Virus record (IMG/VR): IMGVR_UViG_3300049893_001162
Span: 1 to 45,724 of that record
DNA length: 45,724 nt
Reading direction: 5' to 3' (one strand)
Source: a virus
The notes under the pieces were generated by a model. That model was not told where the DNA came from and ran no database searches. It saw only the letters and a program-made list of their open reading frames with translations. Position 1 is the stretch's first letter; each line of letters starts with the position of its first letter. Below are positions 24,076 to 29,785 of this stretch, in pieces. A program made the translations under genes and the position numbers.

Positions 24076-24309
24076 ATGCAGCCCCCTCTTGACAGCACCA
24101 CCGAGTCAGTGCATAATGACATTCCCCCGCCACTCGTGGGAGGTATATCTAAATACGAAGTCCAAGCAGCAGGAACTACAATTGAGATGACAACTTCTCA
24201 TATTGCAGCTCATGTAGCTTATGAGTCTTTATCTTGCCGGGATAAGACTCTGTTTCAGTACCTCGGCAATGGCAATAAAATTGTTCTTCGTTTTTACAAA
24301 CGCGCATAA
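24076..24309 (+). CDS. Possible small protein, up to 77 aa, start uncertain
   Basis: The frame is open from ATG 24076 to TAA 24309, but the strong promoter at 24089-24117 lies inside its beginning, so transcripts from it would miss that start. The most plausible start within such a transcript is ATG 24187, giving 40 residues (MTTSHIAAHVAYES, then CRDKTLFQYLGNGNKIVLRF). A GGGAGG at 24138-24143 looks like a ribosome-binding site but has no usable start codon at the right distance. The C-terminal part looks like a real small beta-containing peptide. Product unknown. Confidence 0.4.
   Translation: MQPPLDSTTESVHNDIPPPLVGGISKYEVQAAGTTIEMTTSHIAAHVAYESLSCRDKTLFQYLGNGNKIVLRFYKRA
24089..24117 (+). promoter_or_regulatory. 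Strong sigma70-type promoter
   Basis: TTGACA (24089-24094, perfect) and CATAAT (24112-24117, five of six) are separated by exactly 17 bases. It would drive the codon-optimised gene at 24331 and genes after it. It shares the TTGACAGC octamer with the helicase promoter. Confidence 0.8.
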
Positions 24310-24330
24310 TGCGCAGGAGATAGTTAGAAA

Positions 24331-24975
24331 ATGAATGCACCTGTTGAAGCTCCGGTCGCAACTGTTGTTGATGTTGTCCCTGTTAAATTCCACTTCAAGA
24401 CTAAGGAAGATGAAGTCACGAAACAAAAGACTCGTCGTCCTACGGTGGAACTGAAACTTCCGCTTGTTAATCTGAACGGCATTATCGAAATCATCAACAG
24501 CGGCGATGAGAAAATGATCACGCTAATGGTGGATTCGCTGCGTGAAGTGCAAGTTGGTCAAGCACGTAACGTGGTGAATGAGAAAGAAGATATCACGCAA
24601 GATAACTTCCCTCTCGATACTGTTGATTGGAAAGCAATTGCGTATCTGCCGCCTGCGCAACGTCGCGGTGCTGGTATTCCGAAAGAGCAATTCGACGAAT
24701 TTGCGAAAGACTATATCTCGGTTATGCCTGCTGTTACTGGTAAGACTGAGAAGCAAGTTGCGAATGCTGCTTTCTTCTTCCAGCAAAAACTGAATCCGCT
24801 GAAAGCGCATCCGGAAAAAGACAAGCATCTCTCGAAACTGAAAGAACAGCTTGCTCTGTACGCTGGCAATTCTGCCCGTGCTGAGGAATTCACCGATGTT
24901 ATCGAATTCCTGAACGATAAAGCAGATGCGCTCATTAAAGCAGATAGCATCAATGACGCTCTGCAGAACATGTAA
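24331..24975 (+). CDS. Highly expressed early protein of unknown function, 214 aa
   Basis: A soluble protein with a Val/Pro/Ala-rich N-terminus, a beta-strand pair (RPTVELKLPLVN, about 36-47), a helix (DEKMITLMVDSLREVQVGQA) and a long helical C-terminal half. Codons are conspicuously G/C-ending (CTG, CGT, GCG), as in the capsid gene and genes 17117 and 28560, and a near-consensus promoter lies upstream. A structured non-coding RNA region follows it. It may be a distant paralogue of the 17117 protein. ATG 24331 has AGGAGA upstream. No family was recognised. Confidence 0.75.
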   Translation: MNAPVEAPVATVVDVVPVKFHFKTKEDEVTKQKTRRPTVELKLPLVNLNGIIEIINSGDEKMITLMVDSLREVQVGQARNVVNEKEDITQDNFPLDTVDWKAIAYLPPAQRRGAGIPKEQFDEFAKDYISVMPAVTGKTEKQVANAAFFFQQKLNPLKAHPEKDKHLSKLKEQLALYAGNSARAEEFTDVIEFLNDKADALIKADSINDALQNM

Positions 24976-24984
24976 TTGCTGGGC

Positions 24985-25011
24985 CGAGAGCTGATGTAGG
25001 ATTACCTCTCG
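24985..25011 (+). other. Hairpin downstream of the 24331 gene
   Basis: CGAGAG (24985-24990) pairs with CTCTCG (25006-25011) with a 15-base loop, ten bases after the stop codon. There is no T-run, so termination is unlikely; mRNA protection or processing is possible. Confidence 0.4.
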
Positions 25012-25057
25012 TAAATAAACTTAATCCTTCTGTCCTGAGCATGACAATAAAAGGCTC

Positions 25058-25157
25058 TTTTAGTCTGCACTCTCCTGCAAGTAGAAGTTTAAATCCCGGT
25101 GTGAGCGCACGCTACGGAACCACTATAAAGTTCCAGCAGCGAGAGTGCAGTCTAAAA
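25058..25157 (+). ncRNA. Branched structured RNA of about 100 nt, unknown class
   Basis: TTTTAGTCTGCACTCTC (25058-25074) pairs with GAGAGTGCAGTCTAAAA (25141-25157) with one T-T mismatch. Inside, CTGC (25075-25078) can pair with GCAG (25136-25139), GTAG (25081-25084) with CTAC (25112-25115), and GGAAC (25116-25120) with GTTCC (25130-25134), giving a closed multi-helix junction. The first and last arms are A/T at the outer end and G/C inside. It has no T-run and no tRNA or familiar riboswitch signature that I can see. It lies in a 207-base gap between genes. It could be an independent ncRNA, an mRNA-processing site (RNase III) or a regulatory element for the next gene. Confidence 0.55.
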
Positions 25158-25182
25158 ATTTCTGCAATACCATAAGTGTAGT

Positions 25183-25419
25183 GTGAGGCAATATCAGGGT
25201 GTATGGGAAAAAATTAAACGAGAAGGCACAGCTTTCGTAGCTGCGCACCCATTGCTACATCCTAGAATTATAAAAGCAGTAACGAAAGAAAAGTATATGG
25301 ACTCGGTATACAAGTGGCAGCTCTCTGAGAATCTTCAGACTGCCACTCTTTCGCATTCTATAAAAGGAAGTAGAATTACATTCACACTTCGTAAATCAAT
25401 AGGATCGGATGATTTGTGA
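25183..25419 (+). CDS. Small protein of unknown function, 78 aa (GTG start)
   Basis: A basic, mixed alpha/beta protein whose start (VWEKIKREGTAFVAAHPLLH) and middle (IIKAVTKEKYMDSVYKWQLS) look like a genuine globular protein. The only suitable start is GTG 25183, 25 bases after the structured RNA, with a poor Shine-Dalgarno. That arrangement hints that the RNA may control it. It overlaps the next gene by TGATG. No family was recognised. Confidence 0.55.
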   Translation: MRQYQGVWEKIKREGTAFVAAHPLLHPRIIKAVTKEKYMDSVYKWQLSENLQTATLSHSIKGSRITFTLRKSIGSDDL

Positions 25420-25733
25420 TGACCACACCTGTGATGCCTACTGAACTCTCTCAAGCACAGCTTATAAAAGCAGAAATCTCCAAACTCCAGGAAGCTCTCC
25501 TCAAACAGATGCCAGAAATGCCTAGCATTCTGCGCACAATTCACAAGCAACTCAAAGAAAATCCAGACTGTGTTACGCTGCTAACTGAAGAAGAGATTGG
25601 ACAAATTGTTCTAGGTCTGGAAAAACATACAGGCGCTGTGATAGTTGCTGATACTGTGAAAAAGCAAAGCACTACTGGTGCTAAAGCAGTAAAAGCTAAA
25701 GTCGCACAGATGAATCTGGATGAAGACCTGTGA
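25419..25733 (+). CDS. Small helical protein, 104 aa
   Basis: A charged, Lys/Glu/Leu-rich helical protein (SQAQLIKAEISKLQEALLKQ) ending in an acidic MNLDEDL tail. ATG 25419 overlaps the previous stop (TGATG), so coupling is likely. It overlaps the next frame by 14 bases. It lies before a nuclease/ATPase recombination cluster. Function unknown. Confidence 0.6.
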   Translation: MTTPVMPTELSQAQLIKAEISKLQEALLKQMPEMPSILRTIHKQLKENPDCVTLLTEEEIGQIVLGLEKHTGAVIVADTVKKQSTTGAKAVKAKVAQMNLDEDL

Positions 25734-26181
25734 AGCAGCCTACATCCTTTCTCTCCGATCTACTTGTAGCTTACAGAATTATAAGAAAATTGCGGAGTGG
25801 CTCGGAGACTATAGCTACATCAGGCCAGCTGACCGGAGACTTTGCAAAGCTTTTCGGGAAGCAGTACAGAGTTATCTCATTGCACGGTACGGTGATTCTA
25901 CATCCACGCAGTTCCGAGTATTTCTTGCACTCGATATTGCAGAAACTTCGCTCAGTTTTGTAGGGCAACAGGAACTTGCAGAATGCATCCAGAACTTAGC
26001 AAACTCAGTCACTCCAGTCGTCTTACGCTCCATGAATGCCCTAGACGCTTCCAACTTTACAGACTTGCCAGAAGTGAAGCAGCCCCAAATACAGATGACG
26101 AAGAAGGTACTTTTGGATTCGGACACCTTGTCGGCTCTGGTATCCAAAATTGCCTCATCGGGAAAAGTTTACAACAGGTAA
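25720..26181 (+). CDS. Possible 153-aa protein overlapping the Cas4-like gene
   Basis: The frame has gene-like codon character (GAA, GCA, CTT frequent, many G-first codons) and a plausible helical sequence (YKKIAEWLGDYSYIRPADRR). It begins inside the previous gene and its 3' 199 bases overlap the Cas4-like gene in another frame. No good Shine-Dalgarno is visible. An alternative is a 77-aa frame from GTG 25730 to 25963, which avoids the overlap but has poorer codon character. One of the two probably fills this gap; this one is preferred. Confidence 0.45.
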   Translation: MKTCEAAYILSLRSTCSLQNYKKIAEWLGDYSYIRPADRRLCKAFREAVQSYLIARYGDSTSTQFRVFLALDIAETSLSFVGQQELAECIQNLANSVTPVVLRSMNALDASNFTDLPEVKQPQIQMTKKVLLDSDTLSALVSKIASSGKVYNR

Positions 26182-26939
26182 TTTGGGAGGCTTTTCTTGC
26201 ATACACTTCGGATCTCTTTTATTTGGACGATAGAAGAAAAAAATCCTTCTGGCATGGTGTCTTTGCTATTAAAAAGTTTTTTGCATTACGAAGCGCAGGA
26301 TTCCTCAAGGACTACGAACTTGTATACTACGATGGTAAACCTGCCTGCGAGCTTGGTTTCAGAATACATCTCCCAGGAAACTTCTCGTATAGAGGATACG
26401 TTGATGTCGTACTTAAACACAAAACAAGTGGTGAAGTCCTAGTCCTCGAAATCAAAACTTCTAGCTGGCCGGTGGTCGCAAATGCTTTCAAAAATTCTGG
26501 ACAAGCACTTGGATACAGTGTTGTGCTGGATCATATTTTCTTGGGTCTTAGTAGTTATAAAGTCCTTTACCTAGTATATAAGACAAGAGAATATGAATTC
26601 GAGCCAGTGGAATATACAAAGACTCTATATCAGCGAGCACTCTGGCTGAATGAGCTTCTTTTGGATACACAGAATATTCAGAGATATTCAGATGTAGATG
26701 TCTTTCCTATGCACGGAGAGAACTGCATAAATAAATTCGGCAAAGAATGCAAGTTCTTCGGCTTGTGTACCATGAATACTGCAAGTCTGGTAGCTCGTGC
26801 GCAGGTGAAGGAAGTAGTGGAAGAAAGTTACGATTTCGAAATTCCTTTCGAGCAACTAGTGAATACACAACTAGGCACTCAAGATCACGCACCTCAGAAT
26901 ACGCAATACATTCCTGGAGATACAGATGTTACTCTCTGA
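25983..26939 (+). CDS. Cas4/RecB-like PD-(D/E)xK nuclease with putative Fe-S cysteines, 318 aa
   Basis: The N-terminus LSHSSRLTLHECPRRFQLYR matches the start of phage Cas4-like/RecB-type exonucleases. The nuclease core has H48 (GFGHLVGSG), D141 (GYVDVV), E156-x-K158 (LEIKTS) and a QALGY motif (174-178). C19 together with C248, C256 and C262 has the 1+3 spacing of the Fe-S cluster in Cas4/AddB-type enzymes. It probably resects DNA ends for the nearby RecA-like protein in recombination or replication. ATG 25983 has AGGA upstream. Activity is inferred; the motifs are seen. Confidence 0.85.
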   Translation: MHPELSKLSHSSRLTLHECPRRFQLYRLARSEAAPNTDDEEGTFGFGHLVGSGIQNCLIGKSLQQVIWEAFLAYTSDLFYLDDRRKKSFWHGVFAIKKFFALRSAGFLKDYELVYYDGKPACELGFRIHLPGNFSYRGYVDVVLKHKTSGEVLVLEIKTSSWPVVANAFKNSGQALGYSVVLDHIFLGLSSYKVLYLVYKTREYEFEPVEYTKTLYQRALWLNELLLDTQNIQRYSDVDVFPMHGENCINKFGKECKFFGLCTMNTASLVARAQVKEVVEESYDFEIPFEQLVNTQLGTQDHAPQNTQYIPGDTDVTL

Positions 26940-27153
26940 AAAGCTTTTGGCTTGTGCGGAATATGCACTTGAGAATCCAGATCACTTAGCTATAGATGTA
27001 GAAGAATTTTTATTCAAGAGTGATTTAGATGTATTTAATGAAATGGAAAATATTTTTTCTTCTAGTTTCAGAGATTTAAATTGGCCGCGGCTGCGAGGAG
27101 AAGAAGCATGTATTGCTTTCCTCTTGTGTAGAGAGGTGAATGCAAATGCCTAA
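26926..27153 (+). CDS. Small acidic protein, 75 aa
   Basis: A compact acidic helical protein (MLLSEKLLACAEYALENPDH, then IDVEEFLFKSDLDVFNEMEN). ATG 26926 lies 14 bases before the end of the nuclease gene, with GGAG six bases upstream, so it is cotranslated. It also overlaps the start of the next gene by eight bases. It sits in a recombination cluster. Function unknown. Confidence 0.65.
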   Translation: MLLSEKLLACAEYALENPDHLAIDVEEFLFKSDLDVFNEMENIFSSSFRDLNWPRLRGEEACIAFLLCREVNANA

Positions 27154-28009
27154 ACTCTCCACTGTTGCTGCAAGCGCATGGCAACATGTTCTAGTATTCG
27201 GTCCACCAAAATCAGGTAAAACTCGTCTAGTAGGTGAACTTGCGGAGCATGGCTATGAGCTTGTATGGTTTGATCTTGAATCTGGATTCAATACTCTTCG
27301 TCAGCTTACACCGACTGCGCAGGAGAGAATCAATCTTATACAACTTCCTGATTCACCATCCTATCCGATTGCTGTTGAGACTTGCCTTAAGGTTATTAAG
27401 TCTCCTACTGTACCTGGTACGTTTCATGAAATATGTGCAACACACGGGAAGGTTGCCTGCCCTGTTTGCAAGAAAGATGAAAGTAGTGTCTGGGAAAAAG
27501 TAAATCTATATATTCCAACGCCTGAGCGAATCTATGTATTCGACAGTGTAACTCAGCTTGTGCAATCCGCAGTGAATCACATGCGGAAAGGTAAACCAGA
27601 GGATTATAAATTTGAATGGGATGATTGGGGAGCACTTGGCTTTCTCATGGATCGCTTTCTTTCTCATGTGCAAACTGCTCCTGCTCACATCATTTGCATA
27701 AGTCATGAAACAGAAGTGGAGATGGAAGATGGAAAAAATAAACTGGTTGCTACCGCAGGCACTAGGAATTTCTCCCGTAACTCTGCTAAGTATTTCGATC
27801 ATGTGGTTTATGCTGAGGTTAAAAACAAATCACACGTCGCCGGAAGTAGTACCACTTACTCTAACAATATACTCACAGGCTCTCGCCTTGCTGTTGCTAC
27901 CGAGTCAAGTGATAAGCCAACTCTCATAGATATTTTCAAAGGGAGGATTGGTAGCGCACAGGTACAGCCATCGGTACTGAAAAATCTCACAGGAGCACTT
28001 AAGAAATGA
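27146..28009 (+). CDS. RecA-like ATPase, Sak4-type single-strand annealing candidate, 287 aa
   Basis: A RecA-fold (AAA_24) ATPase: Walker A GPPKSGKT (19-26), a YELVWFDLESG segment (37-47), and Walker B IYVFDS (129-134), followed by a typical IICISHETE segment. Known family members from phages (Sak4) act in DNA annealing and recombination, often next to nucleases, as here. An unusual insertion HEICATHGKVACPVCKK (about 94-110) has C97/H100/C105/C108 and may bind zinc. ATG 27146 is preferred over 27140 because of GAGG spacing. The stop overlaps the next start (ATGA). Confidence 0.8.
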   Translation: MPKLSTVAASAWQHVLVFGPPKSGKTRLVGELAEHGYELVWFDLESGFNTLRQLTPTAQERINLIQLPDSPSYPIAVETCLKVIKSPTVPGTFHEICATHGKVACPVCKKDESSVWEKVNLYIPTPERIYVFDSVTQLVQSAVNHMRKGKPEDYKFEWDDWGALGFLMDRFLSHVQTAPAHIICISHETEVEMEDGKNKLVATAGTRNFSRNSAKYFDHVVYAEVKNKSHVAGSSTTYSNNILTGSRLAVATESSDKPTLIDIFKGRIGSAQVQPSVLKNLTGALKK

Positions 28010-28563
28010 TTCTTATCGGACTTAGTGGCCATGCTGGTACCGGAAAAGATACTGCTGCCACGTACTTGAATAGGACTCAAGGGCTTAAGATATACCATTT
28101 TGCAGACGCTCTTAAAGAAGCATGTGTAGCAGCTTTTGGTATGGGACTAAATGCATTTACTGAACAGCAATATAAGAATGTTCCTGATCCATACTGGAAC
28201 TACACTCCTCGCCAACTTGCACAGCTGGTAGGAACTGAACTGTTTCGTACGCGTTTCGGAGATAATTTCTGGATTCGTCGGCTGGAACTAGAATTTCGTA
28301 AAGCTCCACCTACTGGAGCAATAATTGCTGATGTTCGTTTTCAGAACGAAGCTAATTGGATTTGGGAACAAGGTGGATATATTATTAATCTAACTCGTCT
28401 TGGCTGTACTGGTAATGTAGGTATTGAAAATCATGCAAGTGAACAAGGCTTTTCTGTTCCTAACGAATTTTCTAGGAGGTTTTATGCACTAGCAAACAAC
28501 GATACTGTAGAAGAATTGTATGCAAATCTGCATCATCTCTATCGTAATCAAATCTCTAAATGA
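28006..28563 (+). CDS. Deoxynucleoside monophosphate kinase, 185 aa
   Basis: The N-terminus MILIGLSGHAGTGKDT contains a P-loop (GHAGTGKDT) typical of phage dNMP kinases of the T4 gene 1 type. YHFADALKEACVAAFGM and a later IIADVRFQNEANWI (about 105-118) are other hallmarks of this family. It would phosphorylate dNMPs to feed phage DNA synthesis, alongside ThyX and the MazG-like protein. It is coupled by ATGA overlaps on both sides. Length is normal. Confidence 0.85.
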   Translation: MILIGLSGHAGTGKDTAATYLNRTQGLKIYHFADALKEACVAAFGMGLNAFTEQQYKNVPDPYWNYTPRQLAQLVGTELFRTRFGDNFWIRRLELEFRKAPPTGAIIADVRFQNEANWIWEQGGYIINLTRLGCTGNVGIENHASEQGFSVPNEFSRRFYALANNDTVEELYANLHHLYRNQISK

Positions 28564-29042
28564 GCAAAGTGAGTAAACAAATGAGCAAAGACCAAACTCT
28601 TGATGACGGCCTGCTGGATTCCGCTCTTGATGATCTGTCTGATCTTCCTGAGTTTAAGCCGTTTCCTGCTGGTGCATATCGTGTTGCTTTCGAATTCACT
28701 GAAAAGAAAGTGAATGATAAACCATCAGTGGAACTGAAGATGAAGTGTCTGGAAGTTCTCGAGCTGGCAGAAGAACAGGAAGAGAAAGATGTTCCGGTTG
28801 CTGGTAAATCGGAAAGCTCTGTTCTTATGATTCTGAAAAACAACGATGGCTCTCGCAATGAAATCGCGGAAGGTCAGCTGAAGAACATTCTGAAATCAAT
28901 TCAGCCTGTTGTTGGTGGTGCCAATATCCGCGAAGTCATGGCAAATGCCAAAGGTGCGGAATTCAACGTGGTACTTAAGACGAAGTTGGATAAGAAGAAT
29001 GATGTTCTGCGTCAGCAGATTCATGAAATCATCACCGGCTAG
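28560..29042 (+). CDS. Candidate ssDNA-binding protein, 160 aa
   Basis: An acidic start (TLDDGLLDSALDDLSDLPEF) leads into a beta-rich segment (FPAGAYRVAFEFTEKKV, PSVELKMKCLEVLEL) that looks like an OB-type fold, and a later FNVVLKTKLDKK strand pair. Position within the recombination/replication cluster and strong codon bias (CTG, CGT) fit an abundant ssDNA-binding protein, but the typical acidic C-terminal tip of SSB is absent (the end is HEIITG), so the call is tentative. Start is ATG 28560 (ATGA with the previous gene) or ATG 28581; both sit in a repeated ATGAGCAAAG. Confidence 0.55.
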   Translation: MSKVSKQMSKDQTLDDGLLDSALDDLSDLPEFKPFPAGAYRVAFEFTEKKVNDKPSVELKMKCLEVLELAEEQEEKDVPVAGKSESSVLMILKNNDGSRNEIAEGQLKNILKSIQPVVGGANIREVMANAKGAEFNVVLKTKLDKKNDVLRQQIHEIITG

Positions 29043-29056
29043 GCTGGCTAAGTAGC

Positions 29057-29102
29057 TCGCTAGCAGCGACTGGTTTGCTAGGTTCCAGATAAAAACCTAG
29101 CA
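29057..29102 (+). other. Two hairpins downstream of the candidate SSB gene
   Basis: TCGCT-agc-AGCGA (29057-29069) is followed by TGCTAGGTT (29076-29084) pairing with AACCTAGCA (29094-29102). No T-run follows. Like the structures after 24975, these lie just behind a codon-optimised gene and may protect or process its mRNA. Confidence 0.5.
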
Positions 29103-29130
29103 CTTCTGTGAACTCTGGAGATCAGTAATT

Positions 29131-29322
29131 ATGAAAGTATACAGTATTACTATATCTCTTGCTGAATTGCAAGAAGCTCTGCGAGACTATGCAGAAAAGC
29201 ATGCTATAGCTCAGCCTACTGCAGTGTATATAGAAAGTTTTGATAAAGTTAGACTTTCTGTGGAACTTATTCCCAATGGACTTGTAGAGAGTTTCGGTGA
29301 ATTCAAGCACAGGATACACTAA
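29131..29322 (+). CDS. Small protein, 63 aa
   Basis: A short alpha/beta protein (MKVYSITISLAELQEALRDY, then VRLSVELIPNG). It begins after the structured region with GGAG ten bases before ATG 29131 and ends overlapping the next ATG (TAATG). Product unknown. Confidence 0.6.
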   Translation: MKVYSITISLAELQEALRDYAEKHAIAQPTAVYIESFDKVRLSVELIPNGLVESFGEFKHRIH

Positions 29323-29540
29323 TGAAAGTCTTTAAGTATAAAGATGAAGAGTATATACAAATTGCTCCTGCTAAAGCTCTTTTCAAAAGCACCACTATAT
29401 GGGAAGTAGTCAATCGTGGTGATGTTTTTGCAATGAGAGTCAGTGATCAAGTATTTACTGTGATTCCTGGAAAAGCAGCAGTTGAAATTCTTTGGTTTGC
29501 TGCTGGAAAAATTACTATTACTCCTCCTGATTCAGAATGA
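29322..29540 (+). CDS. Small protein, 72 aa
   Basis: A beta-rich small protein (MKVFKYKDEEYIQIAPAKAL, TTIWEVVNRGDVFAMRV, QVFTVIPGKAAVEIL). Tight TAATG overlap with the previous gene and ATGA overlap with the next show a translationally coupled chain. No family was recognised. Confidence 0.6.
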   Translation: MKVFKYKDEEYIQIAPAKALFKSTTIWEVVNRGDVFAMRVSDQVFTVIPGKAAVEILWFAAGKITITPPDSE

Positions 29541-29785
29541 ACCACCCACAGTTTCTTAAGTACGGTACTCCTATTACAAAAGTAATAGAAGAGTGCTCTG
29601 AACTTATTCAGATTCTCTGTAAAGTAGAGCGCTTTGGCTGGTTTTCTTTTAATCCTCTAGTTCCTAACAGTGAGAATAATTTTGAACTCACAAAGAAAGA
29701 AATGGATGATGTAGTGGAAGCTATAGAAAGACTACAAGAAGAAATGCGTCAAATTAAGTACGATCATTTTCTTGAACAAAAATGA
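29537..29785 (+). CDS. MazG-like nucleotide pyrophosphohydrolase-type protein, 82 aa
   Basis: The sequence ITKVIEECSELIQILCKVER (13-32) matches the E-E-x-x-E metal-binding helix of MazG-like proteins, and ELTKKEMDDVVEAIERLQEE (about 50-69) matches the second helix with its acidic pair. The RFGW and FNP between them are common in the phage versions. Such proteins hydrolyse nucleoside triphosphates or lower alarmone levels. At 82 residues it is a short version. It overlaps both neighbours by ATGA. Confidence 0.7.
   Translation: MNHPQFLKYGTPITKVIEECSELIQILCKVERFGWFSFNPLVPNSENNFELTKKEMDDVVEAIERLQEEMRQIKYDHFLEQK

Noticed and set aside
25058-25157. Degenerate tRNA in the structured RNA
   Set aside because: The outer stem is far too long for an acceptor stem, and no anticodon arm or normal T arm can be placed.
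25730-25963. 77-codon alternative gene before the Cas4-like gene
   Set aside because: GTG start without a ribosome-binding site and poorer codon character than the overlapping 25720-26181 frame; kept only as an alternative.
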